Shown: in pieces, positions 53,056-61,126 of the stretch
Numbering within the stretch: the first letter of the stretch is position 1
How the letters are laid out: the number at the start of each line of letters is the position of its first letter
Source: Brevibacillus antibioticus
GTDB lineage: Bacteria; Bacillota; Bacilli; Brevibacillales; Brevibacillaceae
Length of the DNA: 64,000 nt
Assembly (NCBI RefSeq): GCF_005217615.1
Contig: NZ_SZNK01000001.1
Coordinates: forward strand, 1,011,501-1,075,500
Reading direction: 5' to 3'
Program-made: the position numbers and the translations under genes
The notes under the pieces: model-generated
What the model was told of the DNA's origin: nothing
The model's database searches: none
The model's input: the letters and a program-made list of their open reading frames with translations, nothing else

Positions 53056-54948
53056 ATGTTTTCCCCGTCGCAACTTATTCAATCATTCGTGCAAAAAGCA
53101 CCCATATCCGCTCCGAAGCCGGTTGAGCTTACTCCCGGACAAGTGTTTAAAGGCACGGTAATCAAGCATTACCCGGACAATATGGCGCTCGTACAAGTAG
53201 GGGGAATGCAGGTTCAGGCTAAAATGGAAGCAAGTCTGGAACCGGGCCAAAAAGCTTGGCTGCAAGTCCAGCCATCAGCAGGTGTCGTCACGTTGAAGGT
53301 TTTGGAAAGCGTCGGGGAAGGAGCTGGCAAAGACGCATCTCTAGAAGGGCTAATGCGGTCACTAGGGATTGCTGATACAAAAGAGAACAAAGCGATCATG
53401 CAAGCGCTGCTTGGTGCCAATCTTCCTGTGAATAAGGAAACCATACAAGCTTTTTCAGCCGTTGCACAGCGATTAGGCGTAGACAATGCCACTATTGAGG
53501 CATTCATGACTGCCATGAAACGAAATTTGCCACTGACTCCCGATACAATCGCAGGGCTCAAAGCTTTTTTATCGGACAAGCCGATGGGACAGCTCATACA
53601 AAACCTGCTGCAGCAAGCCTCGCTCTTTTTAGAAGGAGAGGGCCAGCCTTCACAGACGACGGGTCAAGTTCCTCAAAGCCAATCACAGCAAGCACCCGGA
53701 CAAGCAAATGCAGCAACGGGAGATGTCAAACAGCTTGTTAGTCAGTTAAAAGAAAAGTTGACAGGACTCTCTTTCCTTATCACGGGCAACGATGGTACAG
53801 ATGAGGGACTAGCAGTCAAACAAATGTCACAAGGGAATCAGTCAAATCAAGGAGCTTCGCAGAACGCGACTGGGGGAAGCCAGACACAGCCGCTGTCTGC
53901 GCAGGGCGGTCAGCCTTCTTCGCAAGTGCAGACATCTCCCCAACCATCAATGCAGGCTTTCAGTAACATATCAACGCCATCACAAGCAGTTGCTTCAACG
54001 GTTTCTACTGAGACAGTGCCTGCACCAAACACCGCTGGTAAACAGGTAGACTCGCAGCAAAACGCCATGACCGGAAAGAGCAATCAGTCGATGACTAACC
54101 AGACCAGTGGTCCAAGCATCGATTCGAAAATTGCTCGAAACGAGCCAATGCTTACTTCTCCGTCATTACAGATGAATCAGGACCCGGTCCAAAACAAGAA
54201 GATGGCAGAGCAAAGGGCGGTAGTGAACGACGCGGGGCAAAAAGTCATCCCACAAATGGTGTCTCAAGCATCTGGTGCAGCGAATGGAGCCACAGCTGCT
54301 AACCCGATTGCTGAATTGTTTCGCCATTTAGGCGTAACCCACGAGAGAGAATTGATGGGACAAGCATTTTCACAGGGGGTAAACGATTCGCATTCATTAA
54401 AGCAGATGGATACGGTCAAATCCCTCTTACTTCAAATCAGTCAAGCGCCAGCTCAGGCACTTCCAACCGCCTTGCGTGAAGCAGCAGATCAACTGCTGCA
54501 ACAAGTGACCGGACAACAGTTGATGATGGTACAGCCCTCTAACCAAGCGCTGACTCAAATCGTCATGCAAATTCCGATTCGCCAAGGTGAGGGGGATGAG
54601 ACGGCTTTCGTCCAAATTGAATCGAAAAAGAAAGGCTCTGGACAGCTTGATCCGGAGAACTGCCGCCTATTCTTTCATTTGGAACTCCAAAGTATGGGGA
54701 CAACCATGATTGATGTAAGTATCGTTAATCGAATCGTTAACCTGCAAATATTTAACGATACGCCATGGGTGGACGCACTCATTCAAGGGTCCAAGGATCG
54801 TTTTGCTGACCAATTACAGGACGTTGGTTACCATCTATCGGCTATGCGTGTCCAGCCAGTCCCGGCCGAGCGCGGGAAGTCAACAAGTCCGATCCAAACC
54901 AAAGGCCCCATCCTGGCTGACTATAAAGGGGTTGACCTTCGCGCATGA
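53056..54948 (+). CDS. ylqG: YlqG-like protein with FliK-type C-terminus
   Basis: 630-residue Gln/Ser-rich protein in the position of B. subtilis ylqG. The first 60 residues form a small beta domain (GQVFKGTVIKHYP, AWLQVQPSAGVVTLKVL). Residues about 190-430 are low-complexity and disordered. The last 130 (QIPIRQGEGDETAFVQIESKKKG, CRLFFHLELQSMGTTMIDVSI) resemble the hook-length control C-terminal domain of FliK. Paired with an FlhB-like gene downstream, four bases overlapping, so a role in some export-switching device is likely but not proven; no other flagellar gene is nearby. Confidence 0.78.
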   Translation: MFSPSQLIQSFVQKAPISAPKPVELTPGQVFKGTVIKHYPDNMALVQVGGMQVQAKMEASLEPGQKAWLQVQPSAGVVTLKVLESVGEGAGKDASLEGLMRSLGIADTKENKAIMQALLGANLPVNKETIQAFSAVAQRLGVDNATIEAFMTAMKRNLPLTPDTIAGLKAFLSDKPMGQLIQNLLQQASLFLEGEGQPSQTTGQVPQSQSQQAPGQANAATGDVKQLVSQLKEKLTGLSFLITGNDGTDEGLAVKQMSQGNQSNQGASQNATGGSQTQPLSAQGGQPSSQVQTSPQPSMQAFSNISTPSQAVASTVSTETVPAPNTAGKQVDSQQNAMTGKSNQSMTNQTSGPSIDSKIARNEPMLTSPSLQMNQDPVQNKKMAEQRAVVNDAGQKVIPQMVSQASGAANGATAANPIAELFRHLGVTHERELMGQAFSQGVNDSHSLKQMDTVKSLLLQISQAPAQALPTALREAADQLLQQVTGQQLMMVQPSNQALTQIVMQIPIRQGEGDETAFVQIESKKKGSGQLDPENCRLFFHLELQSMGTTMIDVSIVNRIVNLQIFNDTPWVDALIQGSKDRFADQLQDVGYHLSAMRVQPVPAERGKSTSPIQTKGPILADYKGVDLRA

Positions 54949-55238
54949 AGCCGCCATCCTCTTCAGAGCAAAAACGCAAACAGGCCGTTGCACTAAAATA
55001 CCAGGCGGGTACCATGGAAGCCCCAAGGATTGTGGCAAAAGGCAAGGGGTACGTGGCTGACAATATACTGAAGACAGCAAAGGAGCATGATATACCGGTA
55101 CAAGAGGACCCATCACTTGTAGAAGTTTTGGGCAAGCTGGATTTGGATCAACAAATTCCTCCGGAGCTGTATCAAGTAGTGGCAGAAATCCTTGCTTTTG
55201 TCTATCGCATCGATAAAGGCGGAGGAATCAAATCATGA
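54945..55238 (+). CDS. ylqH: FlhB C-terminal-domain homologue (YlqH-like)
   Basis: 97-residue protein equal to the small cytoplasmic FlhB-CC fragment: AVALKYQAG, APRIVAKGKGYVADNILKTAKEH and PVQEDPSLVEVL are collinear with FlhB after its cleavage site. The NPTH autocleavage motif itself is absent, replaced by a Ser/Lys-rich start. In flagellar systems this fragment talks to FliK. Overlaps both neighbours by four bases (ATGA). The true membrane FlhB is not in the window. Confidence 0.85.
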   Translation: MKPPSSSEQKRKQAVALKYQAGTMEAPRIVAKGKGYVADNILKTAKEHDIPVQEDPSLVEVLGKLDLDQQIPPELYQVVAEILAFVYRIDKGGGIKS

Positions 55239-55612
55239 GCGATCGCCGCCGTCTTCTTGGTCAAAGAGGAGAACAGCTTGCTGAAGGATATTTAGTAAAC
55301 AAGGGTTTCCGCATTGTCGATCGAAATGTTCGAACAAAACGTGGGGAAATGGACTTGATTGCTCTAGACGGAAATTGCTTGGTTTTCATTGAGGTTCGAA
55401 CGAGGAGCAGCCAATTTTTTGGAACAGCGGGCGAGTCCATTACTTGGAAGAAGAAACAAAAGCTGCGTGAGCTTGCCATTGAATACTTGCAAAAAACCTC
55501 TCAGCCTATCCCAGCCTTTCGTTTTGATGTCGTCGCGATTTATACGGGTACATCAACGCAAGGTGGAGACTATATGAAGCCAGTCATTGAGCACTATGAG
55601 AGTGCTTTCTAA
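55235..55612 (+). CDS. yraN: YraN family (UPF0102) endonuclease-like protein
   Basis: 125-residue restriction-endonuclease-fold protein. The family pattern is GEQLAEGYLVNKGFRIVDRN, then KRGEMDLIALD and FIEVRTRSS, giving the nuclease-like E-x(n)-D-x(n)-E-x-R residues. Function unproven. Translationally coupled to the FlhB-like gene. End of the rnhB-ylqG-ylqH operon. Confidence 0.92.
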   Translation: MSDRRRLLGQRGEQLAEGYLVNKGFRIVDRNVRTKRGEMDLIALDGNCLVFIEVRTRSSQFFGTAGESITWKKKQKLRELAIEYLQKTSQPIPAFRFDVVAIYTGTSTQGGDYMKPVIEHYESAF

Positions 55613-55947
55613 GAAAAACGGGCTCTTGACCACGAATATATTGGGGATACGTCTACAGCATCAGTCGCAGAGCCAGCGTACTATGTACTGTACTCGACGC
55701 GATGAAACTCCTCCAAGCATCAATATCCGCTTTCCGGCTCAAAAGCTGGGAAGCATTTTTTTTGATGAAACGGATCGATTCGTACAGACAAGTCCATTAT
55801 TAGTGCCACTTTTGCTTTTGAATCCGGGATATCAACAATTGTTTAAAAGAAAAACAAATATTTTTCAAAAAAACAGCTGATTTGGTGTGACATTTTTCCA
55901 TCTCATTCGTCAATATAAGTATAGGAAATAATTTGGAGGTAAAAAAC
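55613..55947 (+). other. Intergenic region between yraN and the repeat protein gene
   Basis: 335 bases. A terminator lies at 55729-55763. A frame at 55587-55880 is open but begins inside yraN, has no ribosome site and crosses the terminator, so it is not called. The promoter for the next gene is probably in the AT-rich last 60 bases (TATAAG near 55913) but the -35 is unclear. This is where conserved housekeeping order ends and accessory genes begin. Confidence 0.5.
55729..55763 (+). terminator. Intrinsic terminator of rnhB-yraN operon
   Basis: GCTTTCCGGC, a six-base loop, GCTGGGAAGC (two wobbles) and a T-run of eight after one A. Confidence 0.82.
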
Positions 55948-57792
55948 ATGAAAAAGATTAAGAACAGTTTAATGAAAAACGTCTCCTTAGCAGTAGCAAC
56001 TATTTGTACTGTTCAGTTCTCCGTTACAGGCATTGCTTCTGCACAAGTTGCGACACCACAACCAGTTCAAGTTTATAGCTTGGTAGCAAGCACTACTGGT
56101 TTGATAGCAAGCGAAGGCTCAGTGAACGTCACGATTGGGGATACAGAAACCATTCGCCTTACTTATAATGGCAGCCCTATTGATAACGCATTGGTTGATT
56201 GGGAAATTGGCAACTCCAGCATCGCTACTGTCAGCAATGGGGTTGTGTACGGTAAGAAAGCAGGAATGACGGTTGTTACTGCTAAATACAACGGTTATCG
56301 AGCTACAGTTAGAGTGACTGTTGACAGGGCACAGATTCTCGAAGCAACGAAAACAGAGGTTTCTGTTAAAAAAGGTAAAAAGACAAACGTTAGTTTGAAA
56401 TTTGCGGGCAACAGTATCCCTGGATCAAAAGCGACTTGGAAAACCGCGGATAAAACAGTTGCAACTGTTGACGATGGTGACATTAAAGGTATAGGCCAAG
56501 GCAGCACAGTCATTACTGCTAACTACAAAGACCAAGAGGTAGAAATCCGCGTTGATGTTGAAGGCGGAAATTCAGATGGTAAGCTGGAATCAGATGTTAC
56601 CCAGCTGAAAATGGGAAAAGGCGATAAAGAAACAATTAAGTTGACATATGACGATGATAAACTTACTGGTTCCAAAGCAACCTGGAAAACTTCAAAGTCC
56701 TCTGTGGCAACCGTGAGCGATTCTGGTGTCGTTACCGCAAAAGGCAAAGGTACAGCAACGATCACGGCAAAATACAAAGGATACGAAGTAGAGATTGATA
56801 TTTATGTAGATACAGACAGTTCTGGTAAACTGGAAGCAGATGATACCAGCATTTCTTTGAACAAAGGCGACAAACAAACTGTTAAGCTGACGTACGATGG
56901 TGATACAATCAGCGGTTCGAAAGCAACATGGAGAACCAACAGATCTTCTGTAGCTACCGTAGATAATGGTGTGATTACAGCAAAAGGAACCGGTACGGCT
57001 ACCATTACAGCTACGTATAAAGGCGAAAAAGTTGAAATTGAAGTAAAAGTAGATATCTCCTCTGGTAGACTTGAAGCAGAACAAACAAAAATCTCCATGA
57101 AAAAAGGGCAGCAAGACTTTGTAATGCTCAAATTCGATAATGAAAGAATTTCTCTTTCCAGTGCAACTTGGAGAACATCTAATTCATCCGTAGCAACTGT
57201 AAATAGCATTGGTGTGATTACAGCCCAAGGCAGAGGTACCGCTACGATTACAGCAGAATACAAAGGCTACAAGGTAGAAATTGAGGTAAAAGTAGATAAT
57301 ACTTCCTCAGACATGCTGGAAGCAAGCGATACAAGCATTACCTTGAAAAAAGGCGCGAAAGAAACGATTCGTCTGAAATACGATGGCAGTTCACTCAACG
57401 GTTCAAAAGCAACTTGGAAAACTTCTAAATCTTCCGTAGCAACCGTTAGCAGCAGTGGTACAATTACAGCAAAAGCTAAAGGTACAGCTACCATTACAGC
57501 TACGTATAAAGGCGAAAAAGTTGAAATTGAAGTAGAAGTTGGCAGCAAAGGCTCAAGCAAGCTGGAAGCAGATGACACAAGCATTACCATCAAAAAGGGC
57601 GACTCCGAAAAGATCAAACTCACCTATGATGGCGATGACCTTAGCAGCTCTAAAGCCAAATGGAAGTCCAATAAATCTTCCATAGCTACAGTATCCAGCA
57701 GCGGTTCGGTAAAAGGTAAAAAGAAAGGTAAGGCCACTATTACAGCTGAATACAAAGGCTATGAAGTGGAAATCGATGTAACGGTAAAATAA
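55948..57792 (+). CDS. Secreted protein with seven Ig-like (Big_2) repeats
   Basis: 614-residue exported protein: signal peptide ending SVTGIASAQV, then seven tandem domains of about 80 residues. Each follows the bacterial Ig-like group 2 pattern: LEA-x-T-x-I-x-KKG, KL-x-YDG, GSKATWKTS, SSVATVSSSGxITAKGKGTATITA and YKGEKVEIEV. The first repeat is the most divergent. No S-layer homology, LPXTG or transmembrane segment follows, so it is likely released or bound non-covalently. Repeats 4 and 6 share long stretches of near-identical DNA (around 56992-57050 and 57480-57540), pointing to recent duplication or gene conversion. ATG at 55948 after TTGGAGG. Confidence 0.88.
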   Translation: MKKIKNSLMKNVSLAVATICTVQFSVTGIASAQVATPQPVQVYSLVASTTGLIASEGSVNVTIGDTETIRLTYNGSPIDNALVDWEIGNSSIATVSNGVVYGKKAGMTVVTAKYNGYRATVRVTVDRAQILEATKTEVSVKKGKKTNVSLKFAGNSIPGSKATWKTADKTVATVDDGDIKGIGQGSTVITANYKDQEVEIRVDVEGGNSDGKLESDVTQLKMGKGDKETIKLTYDDDKLTGSKATWKTSKSSVATVSDSGVVTAKGKGTATITAKYKGYEVEIDIYVDTDSSGKLEADDTSISLNKGDKQTVKLTYDGDTISGSKATWRTNRSSVATVDNGVITAKGTGTATITATYKGEKVEIEVKVDISSGRLEAEQTKISMKKGQQDFVMLKFDNERISLSSATWRTSNSSVATVNSIGVITAQGRGTATITAEYKGYKVEIEVKVDNTSSDMLEASDTSITLKKGAKETIRLKYDGSSLNGSKATWKTSKSSVATVSSSGTITAKAKGTATITATYKGEKVEIEVEVGSKGSSKLEADDTSITIKKGDSEKIKLTYDGDDLSSSKAKWKSNKSSIATVSSSGSVKGKKKGKATITAEYKGYEVEIDVTVK

Positions 57793-57803
57793 TGGATGAC
57801 AAG

Positions 57804-57841
57804 AAACTCGCTGAATCTTAATTGGTTCAGCGAGTTTTTTT
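57804..57841 (+). terminator. Intrinsic terminator after the repeat protein
   Basis: AAACTCGCTGAA(n)TTCAGCGAGTTT followed by T-run; a 12-base-pair stem. Confidence 0.9.
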
Positions 57842-57888
57842 CCAAGAGAAAGGAAACCCTGTTATTTTTAATGGAGGAGGAAAGATTC

Positions 57889-58665
57889 TTGAGAGAGATT
57901 ATCTTGGAAAAGTTAAAAGAAATCGAACAAGCGCATGATTTGAAAGTATTGTTCGCTGTTGAGTCAGGAAGCCGGGCATGGGGATTTCCATCCAAAGATA
58001 GCGATTATGATGTACGCTTTGTTTATGTGAAGAAACCGGAATGGTATTTGTCCATTGACGATAAACGGGATGTTGTGGAAGTACCGATCAATGACCTCTT
58101 AGATATAAACGGCTGGGATATTCGAAAAGCGCTCAAGCTATTTCGAAAATCGAATCCGCCCTTACAAGAATGGCTTGTGTCAGATATTGTTTATCTCGAT
58201 ACAATTGGCTTTCGAGATGAACTGGTAAGGTTGCAAGAGGAAGTATTTTCGCAAAAGGCTTCCTTGCATCATTACCTCAGTATGGCAAAAGGGAATTTTC
58301 GGGACTATCTACAAGGCGAGCAAGTCAAAATCAAAAAATACTTTTATGTATTACGCCCGATCCTCGCATGCATCTGGATCGAAACGTATCATACGAATCC
58401 CCCCATCGGATTTCATCAGTTAGTTACAGAGCTGATAACCGATTCTACGTTAAAAGGTAAAATTTCTGAGCTGCTCCAAAGAAAAATAGCTGGGGATGAG
58501 TTGAATTGGGAGCCAAGAATCGAAGAGCTTCACCATTTTATTGAGACTCAATTAGACCGTCTAACTGCACTGATAAGCCAATATACAAATGATCTGGAGG
58601 ACCCAACACACAAGCTGGATGAGATATTTCGGAAGTATTTACAGAAGGCATGGATTGTCAGTTAG
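57889..58665 (+). CDS. RlaP-type nucleotidyltransferase (DUF2227/PF10127 group)
   Basis: Nucleotidyltransferase-fold protein of the RNA-ligase-associated (RlaP) family. The pol-beta-type active site is GSRAWGFPSKDSDYDVRFVY: a GS-x(n)-DxD signature (DYD) with the family-specific RAWGF. A helical C-terminal domain with KKYFYVLRPILACIWI follows. TTG at 57889 is chosen because GGAGGAGG ends eight bases upstream; ATG at 57871 precedes that site and lacks its own. Relatives are placed in RNA-repair contexts, and here KptA and NADAR genes are nearby, supporting RNA or nucleotide modification. About 258 residues. Confidence 0.82.
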   Translation: MREIILEKLKEIEQAHDLKVLFAVESGSRAWGFPSKDSDYDVRFVYVKKPEWYLSIDDKRDVVEVPINDLLDINGWDIRKALKLFRKSNPPLQEWLVSDIVYLDTIGFRDELVRLQEEVFSQKASLHHYLSMAKGNFRDYLQGEQVKIKKYFYVLRPILACIWIETYHTNPPIGFHQLVTELITDSTLKGKISELLQRKIAGDELNWEPRIEELHHFIETQLDRLTALISQYTNDLEDPTHKLDEIFRKYLQKAWIVS

Positions 58666-58708
58666 TCACGATGGAATCGTTACGATAGATAGGGAGGTAC
58701 AAATATCT

Positions 58709-59263
58709 ATGCAGGATCATATCCGAAAACATATACAGCAACCTCTCGAAATTCACTTCGATCGACCAGATAAGCCTTATGGCTGCTTCTCCAATTTCTC
58801 CAGTCATCCAATAGAGTTGGAAGGGGAACTATGGTCAACCTTGGAACACTATCTGCAAGCCAAGAAAGTTTTCGGGACAACCTTAGAAAAAGAGATCATA
58901 AGCAAGGCATTGCAAGCAAAAGTAGAACAGTACCCTGTCATTCGTGAAATTCTGCTCTCTACTGGGGATGCAGACTTAATCGATCGTACAAGTAACGATC
59001 CAAACGTACTAGGAAGATTATGGATGGAAGTACGTGAAAGCTTGGATGGGTATCAACCGCATTTCTATTTGCCGCCATGGATTGAGTTTCCAGAAGAGCA
59101 TCCGTATAGTTTGTTTTGGCGGATGGGCTTTGGTGAGGACTATGTTATGCATTATTGGCCATGGCTAGAGGAAATGAGCGAAGATGCCAGGAAAGAGTAT
59201 GACGCTTATTTTCCGGTACCAGAGGAATGGAAGTTTGAAGATTTGGATGAGGAGGAAGAATGA
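58709..59263 (+). CDS. NADAR family protein (YbiA-like)
   Basis: 184-residue NADAR-domain protein (NAD- and ADP-ribose-linked N-glycosidase fold). Signature KPYGCFSNFSSHPIEL followed by WSTLEHYLQAKKVFG, and a C-terminal PNVLGRLWMEVRESL block. Family members hydrolyse riboflavin intermediates (YbiA) or remove ADP-ribose from guanine. The acidic C-terminal tail (FEDLDEEEE) is unusual. ATG at 58709 after TAGGGAGGT. It follows the RlaP gene by 43 bases and is probably in the same transcript. Confidence 0.88.
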   Translation: MQDHIRKHIQQPLEIHFDRPDKPYGCFSNFSSHPIELEGELWSTLEHYLQAKKVFGTTLEKEIISKALQAKVEQYPVIREILLSTGDADLIDRTSNDPNVLGRLWMEVRESLDGYQPHFYLPPWIEFPEEHPYSLFWRMGFGEDYVMHYWPWLEEMSEDARKEYDAYFPVPEEWKFEDLDEEEE

Positions 59264-59454
59264 AGCTACTGTTCATTTGCAGCTAAATAAGATCAGCAGG
59301 CACTGAAACTGGGGCACGCATCAAAGTAATAAGTAGAATGTTTTTGTAAAGCTGTTAGTACCCGTTGTCGATGTATACCGGATTATTATGTATAATGGGG
59401 ATGATATGGCTCGATCGTACTACCCATACTTATCGTAAAGCGAGGATTTTCACC

Positions 59455-59646
59455 ATGAAGAAAAAACTTGTACTGGTTCTAGATGTTGAAGTAGCAGACA
59501 AAGCTGATATGCAGCAACTGGCCGATTCTATGTCCACAGCAATTCAATCCGTGGAAGGGATTGAATTGCAAGACCTAGTTATGTTTGATAACGATGAAAA
59601 CAATGCTGACAAGCTAATTGCTAACATAAGAAAAGAAATGGCCTAG
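59455..59646 (+). CDS. Small unrecognised protein (63 aa) in the RNA-repair island
   Basis: Soluble, acidic alpha/beta-like protein beginning KKKLVLVLDVEVADKADMQQL and ending in a helix (ADKLIANIRKEMA). No family recognised. ATG at 59455 after GCGAGGATTTTCACC. First of three closely spaced genes ending in kptA; AT-rich promoter-like sequence with TATAAT lies at about 59391-59396. Confidence 0.62.
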   Translation: MKKKLVLVLDVEVADKADMQQLADSMSTAIQSVEGIELQDLVMFDNDENNADKLIANIRKEMA

Positions 59647-59662
59647 TAAGGAGAGCAGTCCT

Positions 59663-59818
59663 GTGTTTTTCGTTTCTGTTCTGGCTTACCTGATCGTTGC
59701 TCTCCTCTATGGATTTTGGACGATGAAAAGCCAACAGCTATGGGTTCGACTAACAGGAAATTTCATCGTTCACCTATTGATTGCTGCTATAGTGAGTCTC
59801 GGTTACTTTTTTGCGTAA
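59663..59818 (+). CDS. Small two-TM protein (51 aa) upstream of kptA
   Basis: Starts at GTG 59663 after AAGGAGAGC, 16 bases behind the previous gene. Two hydrophobic helices (about residues 2-19 and 32-50) are joined by a basic loop. No family recognised. Position in the same unit as kptA suggests co-expression; it could be a membrane-active peptide or anchor. Confidence 0.55.
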   Translation: MFFVSVLAYLIVALLYGFWTMKSQQLWVRLTGNFIVHLLIAAIVSLGYFFA

Positions 59819-59853
59819 ACAAGTGGTTATGACCTGTAAGGGGAGATGAGTGT

Positions 59854-60399
59854 ATGGATTATCAAAAATTGAGTAAAGAACTGTCCTATGCCCTTCGTCA
59901 TGCCCCCCATGAATATGAGCTGGAGCTAGACGAACAAGGATGGGTACCTATCAAGCAATTGCTTTTGTCACTTCATGAACAGCGCAAGTGGCGTGCGGTT
60001 ACCGAAGAAGATTTACATACGATGATTGCGTTATCAGAAAAAAAGCGCCATGAGATCAATCAAGGCAAAATTCGCGCCCTCTATGGACATTCAGTGACGC
60101 AAAAGATCCAAAAGGAAGAAAAAGAACCACCTGCGCATCTTTTTCATGGCACGCCGCAAAGATTCCTCGATTCTATTTTGGCTAGTGGGCTTGTTCCAAA
60201 AGGAAGGCAGTATGTGCATCTGTCTGAAGACGTCCAAACAGCACAGCAGGTTGGGAAAAGACGAGACGATCATCCCGTACTTTTGCGAATCGATGCGAGG
60301 CAAGCTTGGCAAGATGGTGTGAAGTTTTACCATGGAAATGAACTGGTTTGGTTAGCAGATCACGTGCAAAAAGAGTATATTTCTGTCTATCAGAAGTAG
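59854..60399 (+). CDS. kptA: RNA 2'-phosphotransferase (KptA/Tpt1 family)
   Basis: NAD-dependent enzyme that removes a 2'-phosphate from RNA, forming ADP-ribose 1'',2''-cyclic phosphate and nicotinamide. N-terminal winged helix: LSKELSYALRHAP (catalytic Arg-His) and DEQGWVPIKQLL. C-terminal ADP-ribosyltransferase-like lobe: LFHGTPQRFLDSILASGL, VHLSEDVQTAQQVGKRR and HPVLLRIDA. 181 residues, full length. ATG after AAGGGGAGATGAGT. Bacteria lack tRNA splicing that makes 2'-phosphates, so the substrate is probably damaged or ligated RNA, or another target. Confidence 0.94.
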   Translation: MDYQKLSKELSYALRHAPHEYELELDEQGWVPIKQLLLSLHEQRKWRAVTEEDLHTMIALSEKKRHEINQGKIRALYGHSVTQKIQKEEKEPPAHLFHGTPQRFLDSILASGLVPKGRQYVHLSEDVQTAQQVGKRRDDHPVLLRIDARQAWQDGVKFYHGNELVWLADHVQKEYISVYQK

Positions 60400-60434
60400 C
60401 TCAATTTGCTTAAGAAGAAACAATACAGCATGAG

Positions 60435-60466
60435 AAAAGACTCGCATTTAATCGCGGGTCTTTTTT
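60435..60466 (+). terminator. Intrinsic terminator after kptA
   Basis: AAAAGACTCGC(n)GCGGGTCTTTT with one wobble and a T-run. Confidence 0.87.
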
Positions 60467-60499
60467 GTACAAGGATAATCGTAGGGAGGTAAAAGCGGC

Positions 60500-60646
60500 A
60501 TGGAATTGTTGTTTGCTTTTCTACTGTTGGCAGGACTTTTTGCAATCTATGACGCGATTCGGAGGCTGAACCAGAACATCGTAACGCAAGTGGATCAAAC
60601 CCAACGAATCATTGAACTACTGAATGAATTGAAGAGAAAGCAGTGA
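60500..60646 (+). CDS. Small membrane-anchored helical protein (48 aa)
   Basis: ATG at 60500 behind a strong GGGAGGTAAAAGCGGC site. An N-terminal hydrophobic helix (ELLFAFLLLAGLFAIYDAI) is followed by a charged coiled-coil-like helix (QVDQTQRIIELLNELKRKQ). No family recognised. Its last 38 bases overlap the 3' end of a convergent gene. Confidence 0.6.
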   Translation: MELLFAFLLLAGLFAIYDAIRRLNQNIVTQVDQTQRIIELLNELKRKQ

Positions 60647-61109
60647 GGTCAAGGGTGACCGAGCACAAGTGCGCAGTTGCTACGATTGGACATTCATGGA
60701 GTGATGGTGAGCAATTTTTTATGTATTCCGCATGATGATTACCAGAGTGGTAGCAAACCTCTCCAGCGATATTACGTAAAACGGCGACATAGTTTGGAAT
60801 TAGGACCGAGATGACAAAATCCGAATTGTATTTGTCTTGTCCGTAGTCGATCAGTGGAAAATCACTAATCAGGAGTAAACTGTAATTACATCTATCTGGC
60901 ACGGTGTGGTCCCATTCTTGAAGATTTTCAGAAAGATACGGCCAAGATATATTGATTTGAATGTGGTCTCGATCATAAGTCCAGGACCAGCGATTATCGT
61001 TTTCCCCATCATATTCAAATGGTTTTAGCAATAATACACGTTCTAAATCGTTGGATAAAGTAATGAGATCCAGGTCGCTGTAAAAGGAAATGCGTTCAAA
61101 AATTCTCAA
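60609..61109 (-). CDS. Unrecognised 166-aa protein, possible immunity-type
   Basis: Soluble, acidic and aromatic-rich (YSDLDLITLSNDLERVLLL, WSWTYDRDHIQINISW), a composition common among small immunity proteins of toxin systems. No family recognised and no toxin gene nearby, so this is suggestion only. Start TTG at 61109 after a GGTGAA site. It lies 17 bases from the next minus-strand gene, so the two form an operon. Confidence 0.55.
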   Translation of the reverse strand: MRIFERISFYSDLDLITLSNDLERVLLLKPFEYDGENDNRWSWTYDRDHIQINISWPYLSENLQEWDHTVPDRCNYSLLLISDFPLIDYGQDKYNSDFVISVLIPNYVAVLRNIAGEVCYHSGNHHAEYIKNCSPSLHECPIVATAHLCSVTLDLTAFSSIHSVVQ

Positions 61110-61126
61110 TCTAGTTCACCTTCGTT

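Noticed and set aside
55587..55880. 97-codon plus-strand frame after yraN
   Set aside because: It starts inside yraN, has no ribosome site and runs through a strong terminator; composition looks random.
55948..57792. CRISPR array or non-coding tandem repeat
   Set aside because: The repeats are about 240 bases, diverged at DNA level and keep an open frame; they are coding Ig-like domains. No CRISPR repeat-spacer pattern was seen elsewhere either.
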